Assembly (NCBI GenBank): GCA_963422775.4
Contig: CAUJSJ030000094.1
Span: forward strand, 7,733-71,732
From: Pelomonas sp963422775
GTDB taxonomy: Bacteria > Pseudomonadota > Gammaproteobacteria > Burkholderiales > Burkholderiaceae_C
Length of the DNA: 64,000 nt
Direction: 5' to 3'
Shown here: positions 51,382 to 60,644 of the stretch, piece after piece
How positions within the stretch are numbered: position 1 is the first letter of the stretch
Layout: every line of letters begins with the position of its first letter
Notes under the pieces: generated by a model
What the model saw: only the letters and a program-made list of their open reading frames with translations
Told to the model about the DNA's origin: nothing
Databases searched by the model: none
Made by a program: the position numbers and the translations under genes

Positions 51382-53289
51382 TCACACCTCGAAGCGGTCA
51401 TGCACCCGCGGCGCCGTGGCCATGGGGTCATCGTTGCGCCAGACCGGCCCCGGCGTGCCAGAGCGCCGCCAGCGCCGCGGCACGCGGTCGATGGCGATGA
51501 AGAAGGCCTGCATCTGGCCGTCAGGCGCGATGCGAAAGCGCAGGAAGCCCTTGTGGTCCTGGCCGTCCAGGGCCGAGTAGCCGTTGTTGGTCAACAGCCC
51601 CAGGCGGCACATCAGCGCCAGGTAGCTGCCGAACAGCGCCGAGCCCAGCACGGCGCCGCCGATGAAGACCCCCAGGCCCACCAGCAGCGTGTGCAGGATC
51701 AGGCCCAGCGACTGGTCGCGGTTGCCCAGGCCCGCCCACAGGCTGACGGCCTGGTGCATGAAGAACTCCAGCGCGAACACGGCCACCACATGCACGGCAG
51801 CGTGCACGGCGCCCATGCCCCAGGTCACGCCCCAGCGCCGGGCCGGGCTTTCGTCGGGTGGGAGCTCGTCCACCGCCTCGCGGCCCATGGCCATGCAGCC
51901 GAAGGCCATCAGCAGGTTGATGAGGAAGCCCAGCGGGCTGAAGACCATGGCCTTGAGCCACAGCGCCAGCGCGGCGAAGAAGTCGCCCGGCGCGAAGATC
52001 CACAGCGGTTGGAAGCCGTCGGCCTTGAACGACCAGGTGAACGGCGTCGAGTTCACGTAGGCGTTGAACCAGTACAGCGCGCCCAGCAGCAGCGCGAAGC
52101 CCACGTTGCCGTTGCCGCCCTCGCGCCGGGGCAGGAAGGCGAACAGGTTGCGCCAGGCGCGGTCCTTGGACGCCTGGGCCGCCGGGTAGACGGTGGCTTC
52201 CTGGCGGTCGAAGCGCAGGCCCTCGGCGCGCCGGCCCGTCAGGCCGATCTTCAGCGCCGGCGTCTCGCTGCGCGGCTCGGGCGGGATGCAGTCCTCGGTG
52301 TCGAAGGCCTGCAGCCGCACGGGCCGGGTCGTCGTCCTGGTGTGCGTCGGGTGGGTGAAGGCGCCACCGCAGCCGCAGGTGACGAGGCGGCCGTCCGTCT
52401 TGTCGTCTGACGTCGGATCCCAGCGCATGTAGTGGTGCAAGTCGCCCGCCAGGCGCAGCCGGATGCGCCCGCGCAGCAGGCCCTCCAGGCGCTGGTAGCG
52501 CTTGGGGTGGCTCTCGTCGGCGCCGTCGCCGATGGGGCGGGTCCAGTAGGGCTCGGGGTAGATGAGGATGACCTTGTCCTCGGGGCCGATCGTGGCCGGC
52601 TTGCCGTGGCCGCCGACGGCCAGCGTCTCGAACTGCTCGTACTGGTCGCGGTCGATGTCATGGGTCAGCGCGAAGTCCAGCGCCAGCGCCCACCAGCCGC
52701 CGGGCAGCTTCACGCAGAAATAGGACTGGCGCTGCGGGATGTCGGCGCCCAGCAGCGGCGCGGAGTCGTAGCCGCGCACGAAATAGCGGCTGAAGGTGGA
52801 GGCCGAGTCCATCCAGTCGTGGTTCTGCGGCACGGCCGCCAGCGTCAGCCGCCGCCCGCGCACCATCGTGTCGGCGAAGTCGTTGCGCACGGCCTCGAAC
52901 ATCTCGACGAAGCGGTAGCGGTAGTCCTCGGTGCTGGCGGCCGGGTAGGCGAGGTCGCCGCCGAACAGCAGCAGCTGGCCGCGCGGCAAGGTCTCGCCGC
53001 CCAGCGCGAGCTCCGGCGCGAGGGCCGCGCTGGCGACGGCATAGCTCGCGTTGCCGCCGTCGCCGGTGTCGGCGATGAAGTCGAACCAGAAATTGCCATC
53101 TGCCTCGGGCTGGCTGCGGTCGATGATGACCAGCGGCAGCGGCTGGCTCTCGCGGCCGTCGCGGTTGCGCAGCTGGTCCAGCGAAGACAGCACCTGCTGC
53201 GCGGCCGTGAACAGCACGCCGGGCTGGTACCAGGCGACGGGATGGCGGTCGTGCGGCGGGACGGAGCGGCCGAGCTTGAGGGAAGGCAT
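51382..53289 (-). CDS. Metallophosphoesterase with C-terminal membrane domain
   Basis: 635 residues. The N-terminal half is a calcineurin-like phosphoesterase. Candidate metal ligands lie in FDFIADTGDGGN, LFGGDLAYP, VPQNHDW (NH pair) and LAGDLHHYMRW (GDxHH). The C-terminal half has about six hydrophobic segments (for instance FALLLGALYWFNAYV and LHTLLVGLGVFIGGAVLGSA). I do not know a characterised member with this layout. The active site would sit on one membrane face, so nucleotide or lipid-head substrates are possible. Start at MPSLKLGRSV. Confidence 0.82.
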   Translation of the reverse strand: MPSLKLGRSVPPHDRHPVAWYQPGVLFTAAQQVLSSLDQLRNRDGRESQPLPLVIIDRSQPEADGNFWFDFIADTGDGGNASYAVASAALAPELALGGETLPRGQLLLFGGDLAYPAASTEDYRYRFVEMFEAVRNDFADTMVRGRRLTLAAVPQNHDWMDSASTFSRYFVRGYDSAPLLGADIPQRQSYFCVKLPGGWWALALDFALTHDIDRDQYEQFETLAVGGHGKPATIGPEDKVILIYPEPYWTRPIGDGADESHPKRYQRLEGLLRGRIRLRLAGDLHHYMRWDPTSDDKTDGRLVTCGCGGAFTHPTHTRTTTRPVRLQAFDTEDCIPPEPRSETPALKIGLTGRRAEGLRFDRQEATVYPAAQASKDRAWRNLFAFLPRREGGNGNVGFALLLGALYWFNAYVNSTPFTWSFKADGFQPLWIFAPGDFFAALALWLKAMVFSPLGFLINLLMAFGCMAMGREAVDELPPDESPARRWGVTWGMGAVHAAVHVVAVFALEFFMHQAVSLWAGLGNRDQSLGLILHTLLVGLGVFIGGAVLGSALFGSYLALMCRLGLLTNNGYSALDGQDHKGFLRFRIAPDGQMQAFFIAIDRVPRRWRRSGTPGPVWRNDDPMATAPRVHDRFEV

Positions 53290-53322
53290 GGGCCGCGATG
53301 TTCGTCGCCGCGGCGGGTGCGA

Positions 53323-54537
53323 TCAAGCCGCGTTTGTGCGGTGGCCGGCGGCGGCCTTGTAGCTGTTGATCTCGCGCGCGACCTCGGCCGGGTCGATGAC
53401 GTCCGCCAGATCCGTGAAGCCGTCGGGCGCCAGCGCTTCCACGCGGTCGAGGATGGCGTCCAGCCCCTCGCGGCGGTTCATCTCGACGATGCGGGCGCAC
53501 ATGGGACGGCGTTCATCCTCGTAAGCGGCGAGCGCGCTGTCCAGGTCGGCGTGCGCGCTCAAGGCCTCCGCCAACGCCTGCGCATCCATGATGGCCTGCG
53601 TCGCCCCGTTGGAGCCAATGGGATACATCGGGTGGGCCGCGTCGCCCAGCAGCGTCGACGCGCCCAGCCGCCAGCGCGGCAGCGGGTCACGGTCCACCAT
53701 GGGCCATTCCAGCATCTGCTCGGCGCCCGTGATGAGGCCGGGCACGTCCAGCCAGTCGAAATGCCAGGCGCCGAAGGTGGGCAGCAGGTCGTCGAGGCTG
53801 CCGGCGCGGCTCCAGTCAGCGCGGTCGGGGGCGGTCAGGCCGGGCACGGGCTCGCGCAGGCGGCGGTCGGCAATCCAGTTGATGAGCTGCAGGCCGTCCG
53901 GGCGCGGTGCACCAATCGGGTAGACGACGAACTTGGCCTGGCTGTGGCCGGCCTGCACCATCGTGCGGCCGTCCAGGAAGGGCGGCGCCCAGGTCGTGCC
54001 GCGCCACATCATGACGCCACGCCAGCAGGGGGCACCTTCGTCGGGCGCCAGGCGGCGGCGCAGCGCGGAGTGGATGCCGTCGGCACCGACGATGAGGTCG
54101 GCCGCCAGTTCGCGCGGGCCGTTCGTCGTCTCGATCAGGGCGATGTTGCCGTCGCGCACGCCGACGACCCGCTGGCCGCCCAGCACCGTGACCTTGGCCG
54201 ACGCTTCACGCCACAGCCGCATCTGCAGCTCGCCGCGGTGGATGCTGAACTGCGGATGGCTGTAGCCTCCGGCCAGGCCTCGTGGGTCGCGGTAGATGGC
54301 CTGGCCGTGCTTGTTGGCGAAGACGAGGGCCGACGTCTCGACCGCCATCTCGCGCAGCGCCGGCAGCAGGCCCAACCCATCCAGCACGCCGACGGCATGC
54401 GGCAACAGGTTGATGCCGACGCCCAGGGGTTTGGGCTCGCGCACGGCTTCCAGCACGGTGACTTGGTGGCCGCGGCCCTGCAGCGCGAGCGCCGCCGTCA
54501 ACCCGCCGATGCCCCCGCCAGCAATGATGATCTGCAT
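53323..54537 (-). CDS. FAD-dependent aromatic monooxygenase (salicylate hydroxylase-like)
   Basis: 404-residue class A flavoprotein monooxygenase. It has the FAD Rossmann motif IIIAGGGIGGLTAALALQG at the start, the DG motif LIVGADGIHSALRRRL and the second FAD motif TLLGDAAHPMYPIGSNGATQ. It would hydroxylate an aromatic acid using NAD(P)H and O2. It is divergent from a MarR regulator over a perfect operator-like dyad. A Bug-type solute receptor follows that regulator, suggesting a small aromatic-acid uptake and oxidation unit; the substrate is unknown. Confidence 0.91.
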   Translation of the reverse strand: MQIIIAGGGIGGLTAALALQGRGHQVTVLEAVREPKPLGVGINLLPHAVGVLDGLGLLPALREMAVETSALVFANKHGQAIYRDPRGLAGGYSHPQFSIHRGELQMRLWREASAKVTVLGGQRVVGVRDGNIALIETTNGPRELAADLIVGADGIHSALRRRLAPDEGAPCWRGVMMWRGTTWAPPFLDGRTMVQAGHSQAKFVVYPIGAPRPDGLQLINWIADRRLREPVPGLTAPDRADWSRAGSLDDLLPTFGAWHFDWLDVPGLITGAEQMLEWPMVDRDPLPRWRLGASTLLGDAAHPMYPIGSNGATQAIMDAQALAEALSAHADLDSALAAYEDERRPMCARIVEMNRREGLDAILDRVEALAPDGFTDLADVIDPAEVAREINSYKAAAGHRTNAA

Positions 54538-54566
54538 CAACTCAGGGTATGCGAGATTGTTGCAGT

Positions 54567-54590
54567 AAGCAACCAAAACTATGGTTGCTT
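54567..54590. promoter_or_regulatory. MarR-type operator
   Basis: AAGCAACCA (54567-54575) and TGGTTGCTT (54582-54590) are exact 9-bp inverted repeats around a 6-bp A/T-rich spacer. It ends one base before the GTG start of the MarR gene and lies in the 54-bp space shared with the divergent monooxygenase, so one dimer could control both. Confidence 0.72.
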
Positions 54591-54591
54591 C

Positions 54592-55125
54592 GTGAGCAAG
54601 ATCGACAGCCTTGATGCCGCCACGCCGGAAGGCCTGATGCTGCCCGTGCCGGGCGTGGACTACGGCTTGCTGGACGGCCTGCTGGGCTACGCGCTTCGCC
54701 GCGCGCAGAACGCGCTCTACCTCGACTTCTACCGTGCCACGGCCGAGTGGGACGTCAGCCCGCAGCGTTTCGCCGCCCTCGTGCTGATCGCGCGCAACCC
54801 GGGTCTGCGCCAGGGCCTGCTCGGCCAGGCCATGGGCCTGCACCGCAGCGGCGCGCTGAGGCTGACCGACTGGCTCACCGCACAAGCCTGGGCCGAGCGC
54901 CGTGACGCGCCCGACGACGCCCGTGCCTGGGGCCTGTACCTGACCGCAGCCGGCAGGCGTCGGCTGGTCAAGCTGGAAGCCGCCGTCGCTGAACATGACC
55001 GCGCCCTGATCGCCGCCCTCGGCAGCCAGGGCGCCGGGCTCAAGGCCGGGCTGGACCGCCTGGCATGGGCCGCCACCGCACAGAGCACCGCCCCCGACAA
55101 CAAGCCCAGGAGACGACAACCATGA
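54592..55125 (+). CDS. MarR family transcriptional regulator
   Basis: 177 residues starting at GTG directly after the operator dyad. The winged helix is visible in RFAALVLIARNPGLRQGLLG and QAMGLHRSGALRLTDWLTAQ, then WAERRDAPDDARAWGLYLTA. The helical ends (AGRRRLVKLEAAVAEHDRAL) form the dimer. MarR proteins commonly respond to aromatic acids, which fits the divergent monooxygenase. Its stop overlaps the start of the Bug receptor by 4 bp. Confidence 0.88.
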   Translation: MSKIDSLDAATPEGLMLPVPGVDYGLLDGLLGYALRRAQNALYLDFYRATAEWDVSPQRFAALVLIARNPGLRQGLLGQAMGLHRSGALRLTDWLTAQAWAERRDAPDDARAWGLYLTAAGRRRLVKLEAAVAEHDRALIAALGSQGAGLKAGLDRLAWAATAQSTAPDNKPRRRQP

Positions 55126-56093
55126 TCGACCGCCGCCCCTTCCTCGCCTCTCTTGCCTCCCTTGCCGCGCTGCCCCTCGCCGCACGCGCCCAGGGCCAGC
55201 CGCCGCGCATCCTCGTCGGCTTCCCCGCCGGCGGCTCGGTGGACACCACCGCCCGCCGCATCGCCGAGTTCGCCCGCGGCAAGCTGGCCGACACGGTGCT
55301 CGTCGAGCAGAAGGTGGGTGCCGGCGGCCGCATTGCCATCGCCGGGCTGAAGGACGCCGCGCCCGACGGGCAGACGCTGCTGATCAGCCCGTCGTCGATG
55401 TTCACGATCTACCCGCACGCCTACCGCAAGCTCGCCTACAACCCGGCGACGGATGTCATCCCCGTTGCGCCGCTGGCGCTGTCGACCTGCGGCTTCGGCG
55501 TCGGCCCGATGGTGCCGGCCACCGTCAAGACGCTGGCCCAGTTCGCCGACTGGGCCAAGGCCAACCCCGACAAGGCCGCCTACGCGTCGCCCGCGGCCGG
55601 CGCCATGCCGCACTTCCTGGGCAACCAGTTCGAGCACGCCGCCGGCCTGAAGCTCACGCACGCGCCCTACCGCGGCGCGGCGCCCGGCATGCAGGACCTG
55701 ATGGGCGGTCAGATCGCCTCGGGCTGCTTCTCCATCGGCGACTTCCTGCCCCACCTGCCCACCGGCCGCGTGCGCCTGCTCGGCGTGACGGACAAGACCC
55801 GCTCACGCTTCGCGCCCGACGTGCCCACCTTCGAGGAGCAGGGCTTCAAGGGCATCGTCGGTGTCGAGAGCTATGGCCTCTTCGTGCCGGCCAAGACGCC
55901 GCAGGCGACGGTCGACAAGCTCGCCGACATCGCCCGCGCCGCCGTGCGCGAACCCAGCGTCATCGAGGCGCTGGCCAAGCTCGGCTTCGAGCCGCTGAGC
56001 CTGTCGCCTGCCGACTACGCCAAGCGGCTGGCCGCGGAGCGCGACTACTGGGGCCCGGTCGTCAAGGCCTCGGGTTTCTCTTCGGACGATTAG
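55122..56093 (+). CDS. Tripartite tricarboxylate transporter receptor (Bug family)
   Basis: 323 residues with an exported N-terminus (MIDRRPFLASLASLAALPLA). Bug signatures are ILVGFPAGGSVDTTARRIAE, VGAGGRIAIAGL and YRGAAPGMQDLMGGQI. These periplasmic receptors bind carboxylated organic acids, often aromatic. The TctA/TctB membrane genes are absent, as is usual for Bug paralogues in Burkholderiales. Coupled (ATGA) to the MarR gene, it is likely induced by, and binds, the monooxygenase substrate. Confidence 0.93.
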   Translation: MIDRRPFLASLASLAALPLAARAQGQPPRILVGFPAGGSVDTTARRIAEFARGKLADTVLVEQKVGAGGRIAIAGLKDAAPDGQTLLISPSSMFTIYPHAYRKLAYNPATDVIPVAPLALSTCGFGVGPMVPATVKTLAQFADWAKANPDKAAYASPAAGAMPHFLGNQFEHAAGLKLTHAPYRGAAPGMQDLMGGQIASGCFSIGDFLPHLPTGRVRLLGVTDKTRSRFAPDVPTFEEQGFKGIVGVESYGLFVPAKTPQATVDKLADIARAAVREPSVIEALAKLGFEPLSLSPADYAKRLAAERDYWGPVVKASGFSSDD

Positions 56094-56121
56094 CATGCCG
56101 GCTCCACTTCACGGAGCCTGA

Positions 56122-58521
56122 ATGCCCTGGCGTCGACTGGCCCTTGGCCTCGCTGTAGGCCTGACCCTGAATGCGGCCGACGCGGCGACCGATGCCGCCC
56201 GGCTGCAGACCCTGCTGGCCGAGCAGCAATACGCCACGGTGCGCGCTGAGGTCGACGCGCTGCTGCGCGCCCGCCAGCCGGACGCTGCCGAGCGCGCCGT
56301 CATCTACCAATGGCTGTTCGCGCGTGATGACGGTGCCGCCATCGACCGACGCACGCACGGCGTGCTGACCCAGCCCCAGGCCGACGCCATCGACCTGCTG
56401 GCCGCCGGCCGGCTGGCGCTGGACCGGCGCGACTTCGAGCGGGCGCGGCAATGCTTCGAGCGGGCGCTGGAGAAGGCCACGCGCCCGGTCGACCAGGCCC
56501 AGGCGCTGCGCGGCCTCGGCCAGCGCCACTACCAGCTGCGCGAGTTCGACGCCTCGCTCGCCAAGCTGGAGCAGGGCATCGCCGCCGAACGCACGGCCGA
56601 CGGCCTGTCGGCCCTGGCCGACACGCTGATCCGCCTGGGCCGCACCGAGGACGCCATCGCTGCCGCCGAGAGTGCCGTCGCGCTGAACCGCCACCACGAG
56701 GCCGCCCACTACCTGCTGGGCAACGGCTATGTGCGTGAGAACTACACGCAGCTGGCCGCCCGCCTGGGCGAAGGCTTCGCGCCGCTGATGGCCGATGTGA
56801 GGCGCGCGTCCGGCGCCTTCGAGAAGGGCGACTTCGACGCGGCGCTGTCGATCAGCCTCGCGGTGCTGCAGCGCTGCCCGCAGTTCGGCCGGGCCCATGC
56901 CATCGCAGCCAAGGCGCTGGAGTCGCAGCGCTTGGTGGTGGATGTGCACCGTGCCGACTACGAGCGCCGCTTCAAGGCCCTGCCCATGCCCGTGGTGCCC
57001 GGCATCGAGCGTTATGTGCTGAACTGGCAGGATCTGTCGCCGCGCCACAAGAAGCGCGTGGCCCTGTCCGTTGCGCCGTGGAAGGCCTTCATCCCCGTGC
57101 TGGTGGAGGGGGGCGCCACCCACTTCATCAAGCCGATGTGGATGCGCCTGTCCGAAACACCCGAGGCCCACGCGCTGAAGGACGCCCGCATCGACTACGA
57201 CTCGCGGCTGTGGGACGACGTGCGCGGCATGGGCGGCCACTTCACCGTCACCGGCATCGAGGACGTCGAGCGCAGCATCTTCGACCGCTACAACACCGTG
57301 CTGCACGAGCTGACCCACCAGGTGCACGGCGTGCTGACGGCGGACCAGGCACGCGGCATTGAGTCCCTCTACCAGCAGGCCAAGGCGCGTGACGCGAAGA
57401 CCCACGATGGCTTCCTGTCGCGCTATGCCGGTGGCTCGGTTTGGGAGTACTTCGCCGAGGGCGCGAATGCCGAGGCGTCCCCGAGGCGCGACGCGTTTGA
57501 CGGCCGCGAGGTCGTGCGCGAACGCCTGGCGGCCATCGACCCGGAGCTGCGCGCAGCCGTGCAGCGCTTCCATGCCCAGCGCGACACGCGCGCTAGCCTG
57601 CCTGTGGCGCTGGTCAACGCCGGCAACCAGAAGCTGGAGGATGGCAAGCTGGCCGAGGCCAAACCCCTGTTCGACCGCGCCGCGGCCCTGGCGCCGGACG
57701 ACGAGTTCGTGCTGGCCGCCCAGATCCGGGCGCGCGCCATCGAGGGCGTCGCGGTGGACGACCTGGCCGAACGGGCTCTCGCCGCCCACCCTGGCAGCGG
57801 GGCATTGCGCGTCGGCATTGCGGACGCGTTCTGGCATGCCGGGCGCCCGCTGAAGGAGGTGGTGGCTTGGCTGTTGAAGGACTTGGACAAGCTCCAGGGC
57901 GAGGATCTTTCTCGCGTCCATCTCGTGCTGGGTGACCATTTCCGCCGCCTGGGCCAGATCGCGGATGCCCTGGCCGCCTACGACGCCGTGCTGGCCTACC
58001 AGGGTGACCAGCCCGAGGCCCTTTGGGGCCGCGCCGCCACGCTGGCGCTGACGAGCAAGTGGAAGGTCGCCATCGCCGACTACGAGGCCGTGCTGCGCCT
58101 GCGCACCGGCCTCGTGCCGCTGCGCCGCGACTATGCGCTGGACCTGATGCGCGCGCGGCGCTACGAGGCGGCCCGCACTCAGGTCAAGGAGACCCTGCTG
58201 CTGGACCCCGCTGACCCCGACACCCTGGCGCTGAAAGCCTGGCTGGCCTTGGTCGATGGCGATGCCTCGGCCGCACTGCGCGAGGCCGATGAGGCTCTGC
58301 GCCTGGGCCCCTGGAGCGACTTGGCCCTCATCATCAAGGCGGCTGCGCTGCAGGCCCTGGGGCAGGCCGATGCGGCTGCCGCGGCGCTGGCGCCGCTGAA
58401 GCAGCGCATGGCCGCCAAGGCGCCTCCGCAGTACGTCTACCGACCCGAGAAATCGGGCTGGTTCTCGGTGCACGAGCAGCCGGCCGTCGAGCGCTTCGTT
58501 CTGGAGTACCTCGTCAAGTGA
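56122..58521 (+). CDS. TPR protein with an embedded zincin (HExxH) domain
   Basis: 799 residues with a signal peptide (LALGLAVGLTLNAADA). TPR-like helix pairs occupy about residues 20-290 and 490-780. Between them, about 300-480, lies a domain with HELTHQVHG (H395, E396, H399) followed by SVWEYFAEGANAE (E442-E446), the His-Glu-His plus downstream Glu pattern of gluzincin metallopeptidases. The distance of about 43 residues fits a third zinc ligand. A periplasmic protease whose substrate is presented by TPRs is plausible. I do not recognise a named family. The next gene starts inside its stop (GTGA). Confidence 0.82.
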   Translation: MPWRRLALGLAVGLTLNAADAATDAARLQTLLAEQQYATVRAEVDALLRARQPDAAERAVIYQWLFARDDGAAIDRRTHGVLTQPQADAIDLLAAGRLALDRRDFERARQCFERALEKATRPVDQAQALRGLGQRHYQLREFDASLAKLEQGIAAERTADGLSALADTLIRLGRTEDAIAAAESAVALNRHHEAAHYLLGNGYVRENYTQLAARLGEGFAPLMADVRRASGAFEKGDFDAALSISLAVLQRCPQFGRAHAIAAKALESQRLVVDVHRADYERRFKALPMPVVPGIERYVLNWQDLSPRHKKRVALSVAPWKAFIPVLVEGGATHFIKPMWMRLSETPEAHALKDARIDYDSRLWDDVRGMGGHFTVTGIEDVERSIFDRYNTVLHELTHQVHGVLTADQARGIESLYQQAKARDAKTHDGFLSRYAGGSVWEYFAEGANAEASPRRDAFDGREVVRERLAAIDPELRAAVQRFHAQRDTRASLPVALVNAGNQKLEDGKLAEAKPLFDRAAALAPDDEFVLAAQIRARAIEGVAVDDLAERALAAHPGSGALRVGIADAFWHAGRPLKEVVAWLLKDLDKLQGEDLSRVHLVLGDHFRRLGQIADALAAYDAVLAYQGDQPEALWGRAATLALTSKWKVAIADYEAVLRLRTGLVPLRRDYALDLMRARRYEAARTQVKETLLLDPADPDTLALKAWLALVDGDASAALREADEALRLGPWSDLALIIKAAALQALGQADAAAAALAPLKQRMAAKAPPQYVYRPEKSGWFSVHEQPAVERFVLEYLVK

Positions 58522-60644
58522 GAGGACTCAAGCGCCTGGAAGCCGCCCATCTCAACGGCCTGAGCGTAGCGCTTGGCGTGTCGGCCACGCACCTCGTCGT
58601 CGGCGCGCTGTTCGGCGAGACGGCAGGCCTCGCGGCCGTCGGCGGCGCCGTCTGCGCCAGCCTGCCCGACGTGCCCAACCCGCCGCAGCGCGTGCTGCGC
58701 CGCGTGCTGCCGGCCGTGTTCGCGGCGGCGCTGGTGACGGGGCTCGTCGGTCTGGCCGATGGCTCCATCGCGCTGACGGTGGGGCTGGTCGGCGTGGTCA
58801 CGTTCCTGTCGCTGATGACGCTGGCCTGGGGCCTGCGCGCCGGGCCGCTGTCCTTCACGCCGGTGCTGGCGCTGGTGTTCGCCATGGCCTGGGACCGCAC
58901 CGCCGGCAGCACTTCGCCGCTGGTGCATGCGCTGTGGGTGGGCCTGGGCGGCTGCGTCTACGCGGGCTGGGCGCGTGGCAGCGCCGTCGTGCTGCGTCAT
59001 CGCCTGCGCGAGCTGGCCTTGGCGACCGCACTGCGCGCGACCGAGCAGCGCGTGCGCTCGCGCGCCCAGCGCATCGCGCTGGCCGTGGGCGCCGACGAGG
59101 CCCGCATCCGCGCCTCCATCGCCGACGACGTCGTGTTGGCCGACGCGCTGCAGGCCGCACGCGACCAGGTCTTCGCCGCGCGCCGCTCGCCGCGCAGCCG
59201 CCGCCAGACCGACCTCGTGCTCGGCCTGATCGAGCTGCGCGATCTGCTGCTGGCCAGCCGGCTGGACACCGAACTGCTGGGCCAGGACTTCCCCGGCCGC
59301 CAGTGGCGCGCCGCGCTGGCCGACACACTGCGCCACTTGGCCGACGTGCTGGCCGCGCTGGCCGACGCGGTGGCCTACGGCGCGCCGCTGCCCGAGGTGT
59401 CCGCGCAAGCCTGGGCGCAGCAGCTCGCCGCCCGCCTGGCCGACGTCAGCGTGCCGGCTGGCGACTCGCGTACCCACCTCGTGTCGGCGCTGCAGTCGCG
59501 CCTGGGGCACATGCTGGGCGACGTGGCGGCCATGGTGGCCCGGCAGGCCGCCGCAGACAACCCCGACAGCCCCTGGACGCCCGAGCGACTGGCCCCCTTC
59601 GTATCACCCGAGGGCTGGCCGCTGGCGGCGCTGAAGCCCCACCTGACGCTGCAATCCGGCGTCATGCGCCATGCGCTGCGCTCGGCGCTGGCGCTGTCGC
59701 TGGCCTACGCTTTGGGCGCGGCCTTGCCCTGGGCGGCGCATCCTTTCTGGCTGATGCTGAGCGTGGCCGTCGTGCTGCGGGGCAACCTGGAGCAGACGCT
59801 GTCGCGCCGCAACGAACGCATCATCGGCACGGTGCAGGGCTGCCTGCTGGTGATGCTGCTGGCGCACGTCGACTGGGTGCCCTTCCTCAGCCTGTGCTTC
59901 ATCGCGGCCGTGGGCACGGCGCACGCCTACGTGAACCGCCGCTACCGCGTCGCCGCCACGGCCGCGACGCTGATGGCCCTGCTGCAGCCGCTGATGCTGG
60001 CGCCGGGCAGCGACCCGGCCATCGTCGAGCGCCTGGCCGACACCCTCATCGGCGCCGGCCTGGCCTGGCTGTTCAGCTTCGTGCTGCCGTCCTGGGAGCG
60101 CAGCGCCGTGCCGCGCCTGGCCACGCAGCTGCGTGGCGCGCTGGCACGGCACGCCGCCAACATGCTGCGCTGGATGCCCAGCGCGGACGAGCAACTGGCC
60201 CAGCGCCTGTCGCGCCAGCAGGCCTACGCCGCACTGGCGGCGCTGGCCGCTGCAGCCCAGCGCACGCGCGTGGAGCCCGAGAGCGTGCGCCTGCCCGAGG
60301 CCGAGATCGAGTCGGCGCTGAGCCACGGCTACCGCCTGATGGCCCTGCTGGGCGCCGTGCAGCAGCAGGTGCAGCGGCGCACGGACCGCTTGGACGCGGC
60401 CCGGGCCGAGACCGCGCTGCCGCTGGCCCGCAAGGCCTGCGTGGACGTGCTCAAGGGCGAGCCCGCCACGGGAACAGACCCCGCCGAGATTCCCGACGCC
60501 GATGCCGGCGCGTGGCCCGAGCACCTGGGCCAGCAGGACCTGACACCGTGGCTGTTGCGCCGCCTTCGGCTGTGCCGCATCGAGGCGCGCGAATTCGTTG
60601 CCGCGCTCAATCAACTTCAACCCCCCGCAGGAGAAACACCATGA
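58518..60644 (+). CDS. FUSC family (YccS/AaeB-like) membrane protein
   Basis: 708 residues from a GTG that overlaps the previous stop. Two clusters of hydrophobic segments (about residues 10-155 and 375-530) flank a cytoplasmic helical region, the duplicated FUSC layout. Typical stretches are LMLSVAVVLRGNLEQTLSRR and RIIGTVQGCLLVMLLAHV, which match the fusaric-acid-resistance domain (Arg…GT…G motif). Family members are suspected aromatic-acid efflux pumps. No adjacent periplasmic adaptor gene is present. It is followed with 4-bp overlap by frmA. Confidence 0.9.
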   Translation: MRGLKRLEAAHLNGLSVALGVSATHLVVGALFGETAGLAAVGGAVCASLPDVPNPPQRVLRRVLPAVFAAALVTGLVGLADGSIALTVGLVGVVTFLSLMTLAWGLRAGPLSFTPVLALVFAMAWDRTAGSTSPLVHALWVGLGGCVYAGWARGSAVVLRHRLRELALATALRATEQRVRSRAQRIALAVGADEARIRASIADDVVLADALQAARDQVFAARRSPRSRRQTDLVLGLIELRDLLLASRLDTELLGQDFPGRQWRAALADTLRHLADVLAALADAVAYGAPLPEVSAQAWAQQLAARLADVSVPAGDSRTHLVSALQSRLGHMLGDVAAMVARQAAADNPDSPWTPERLAPFVSPEGWPLAALKPHLTLQSGVMRHALRSALALSLAYALGAALPWAAHPFWLMLSVAVVLRGNLEQTLSRRNERIIGTVQGCLLVMLLAHVDWVPFLSLCFIAAVGTAHAYVNRRYRVAATAATLMALLQPLMLAPGSDPAIVERLADTLIGAGLAWLFSFVLPSWERSAVPRLATQLRGALARHAANMLRWMPSADEQLAQRLSRQQAYAALAALAAAAQRTRVEPESVRLPEAEIESALSHGYRLMALLGAVQQQVQRRTDRLDAARAETALPLARKACVDVLKGEPATGTDPAEIPDADAGAWPEHLGQQDLTPWLLRRLRLCRIEAREFVAALNQLQPPAGETP

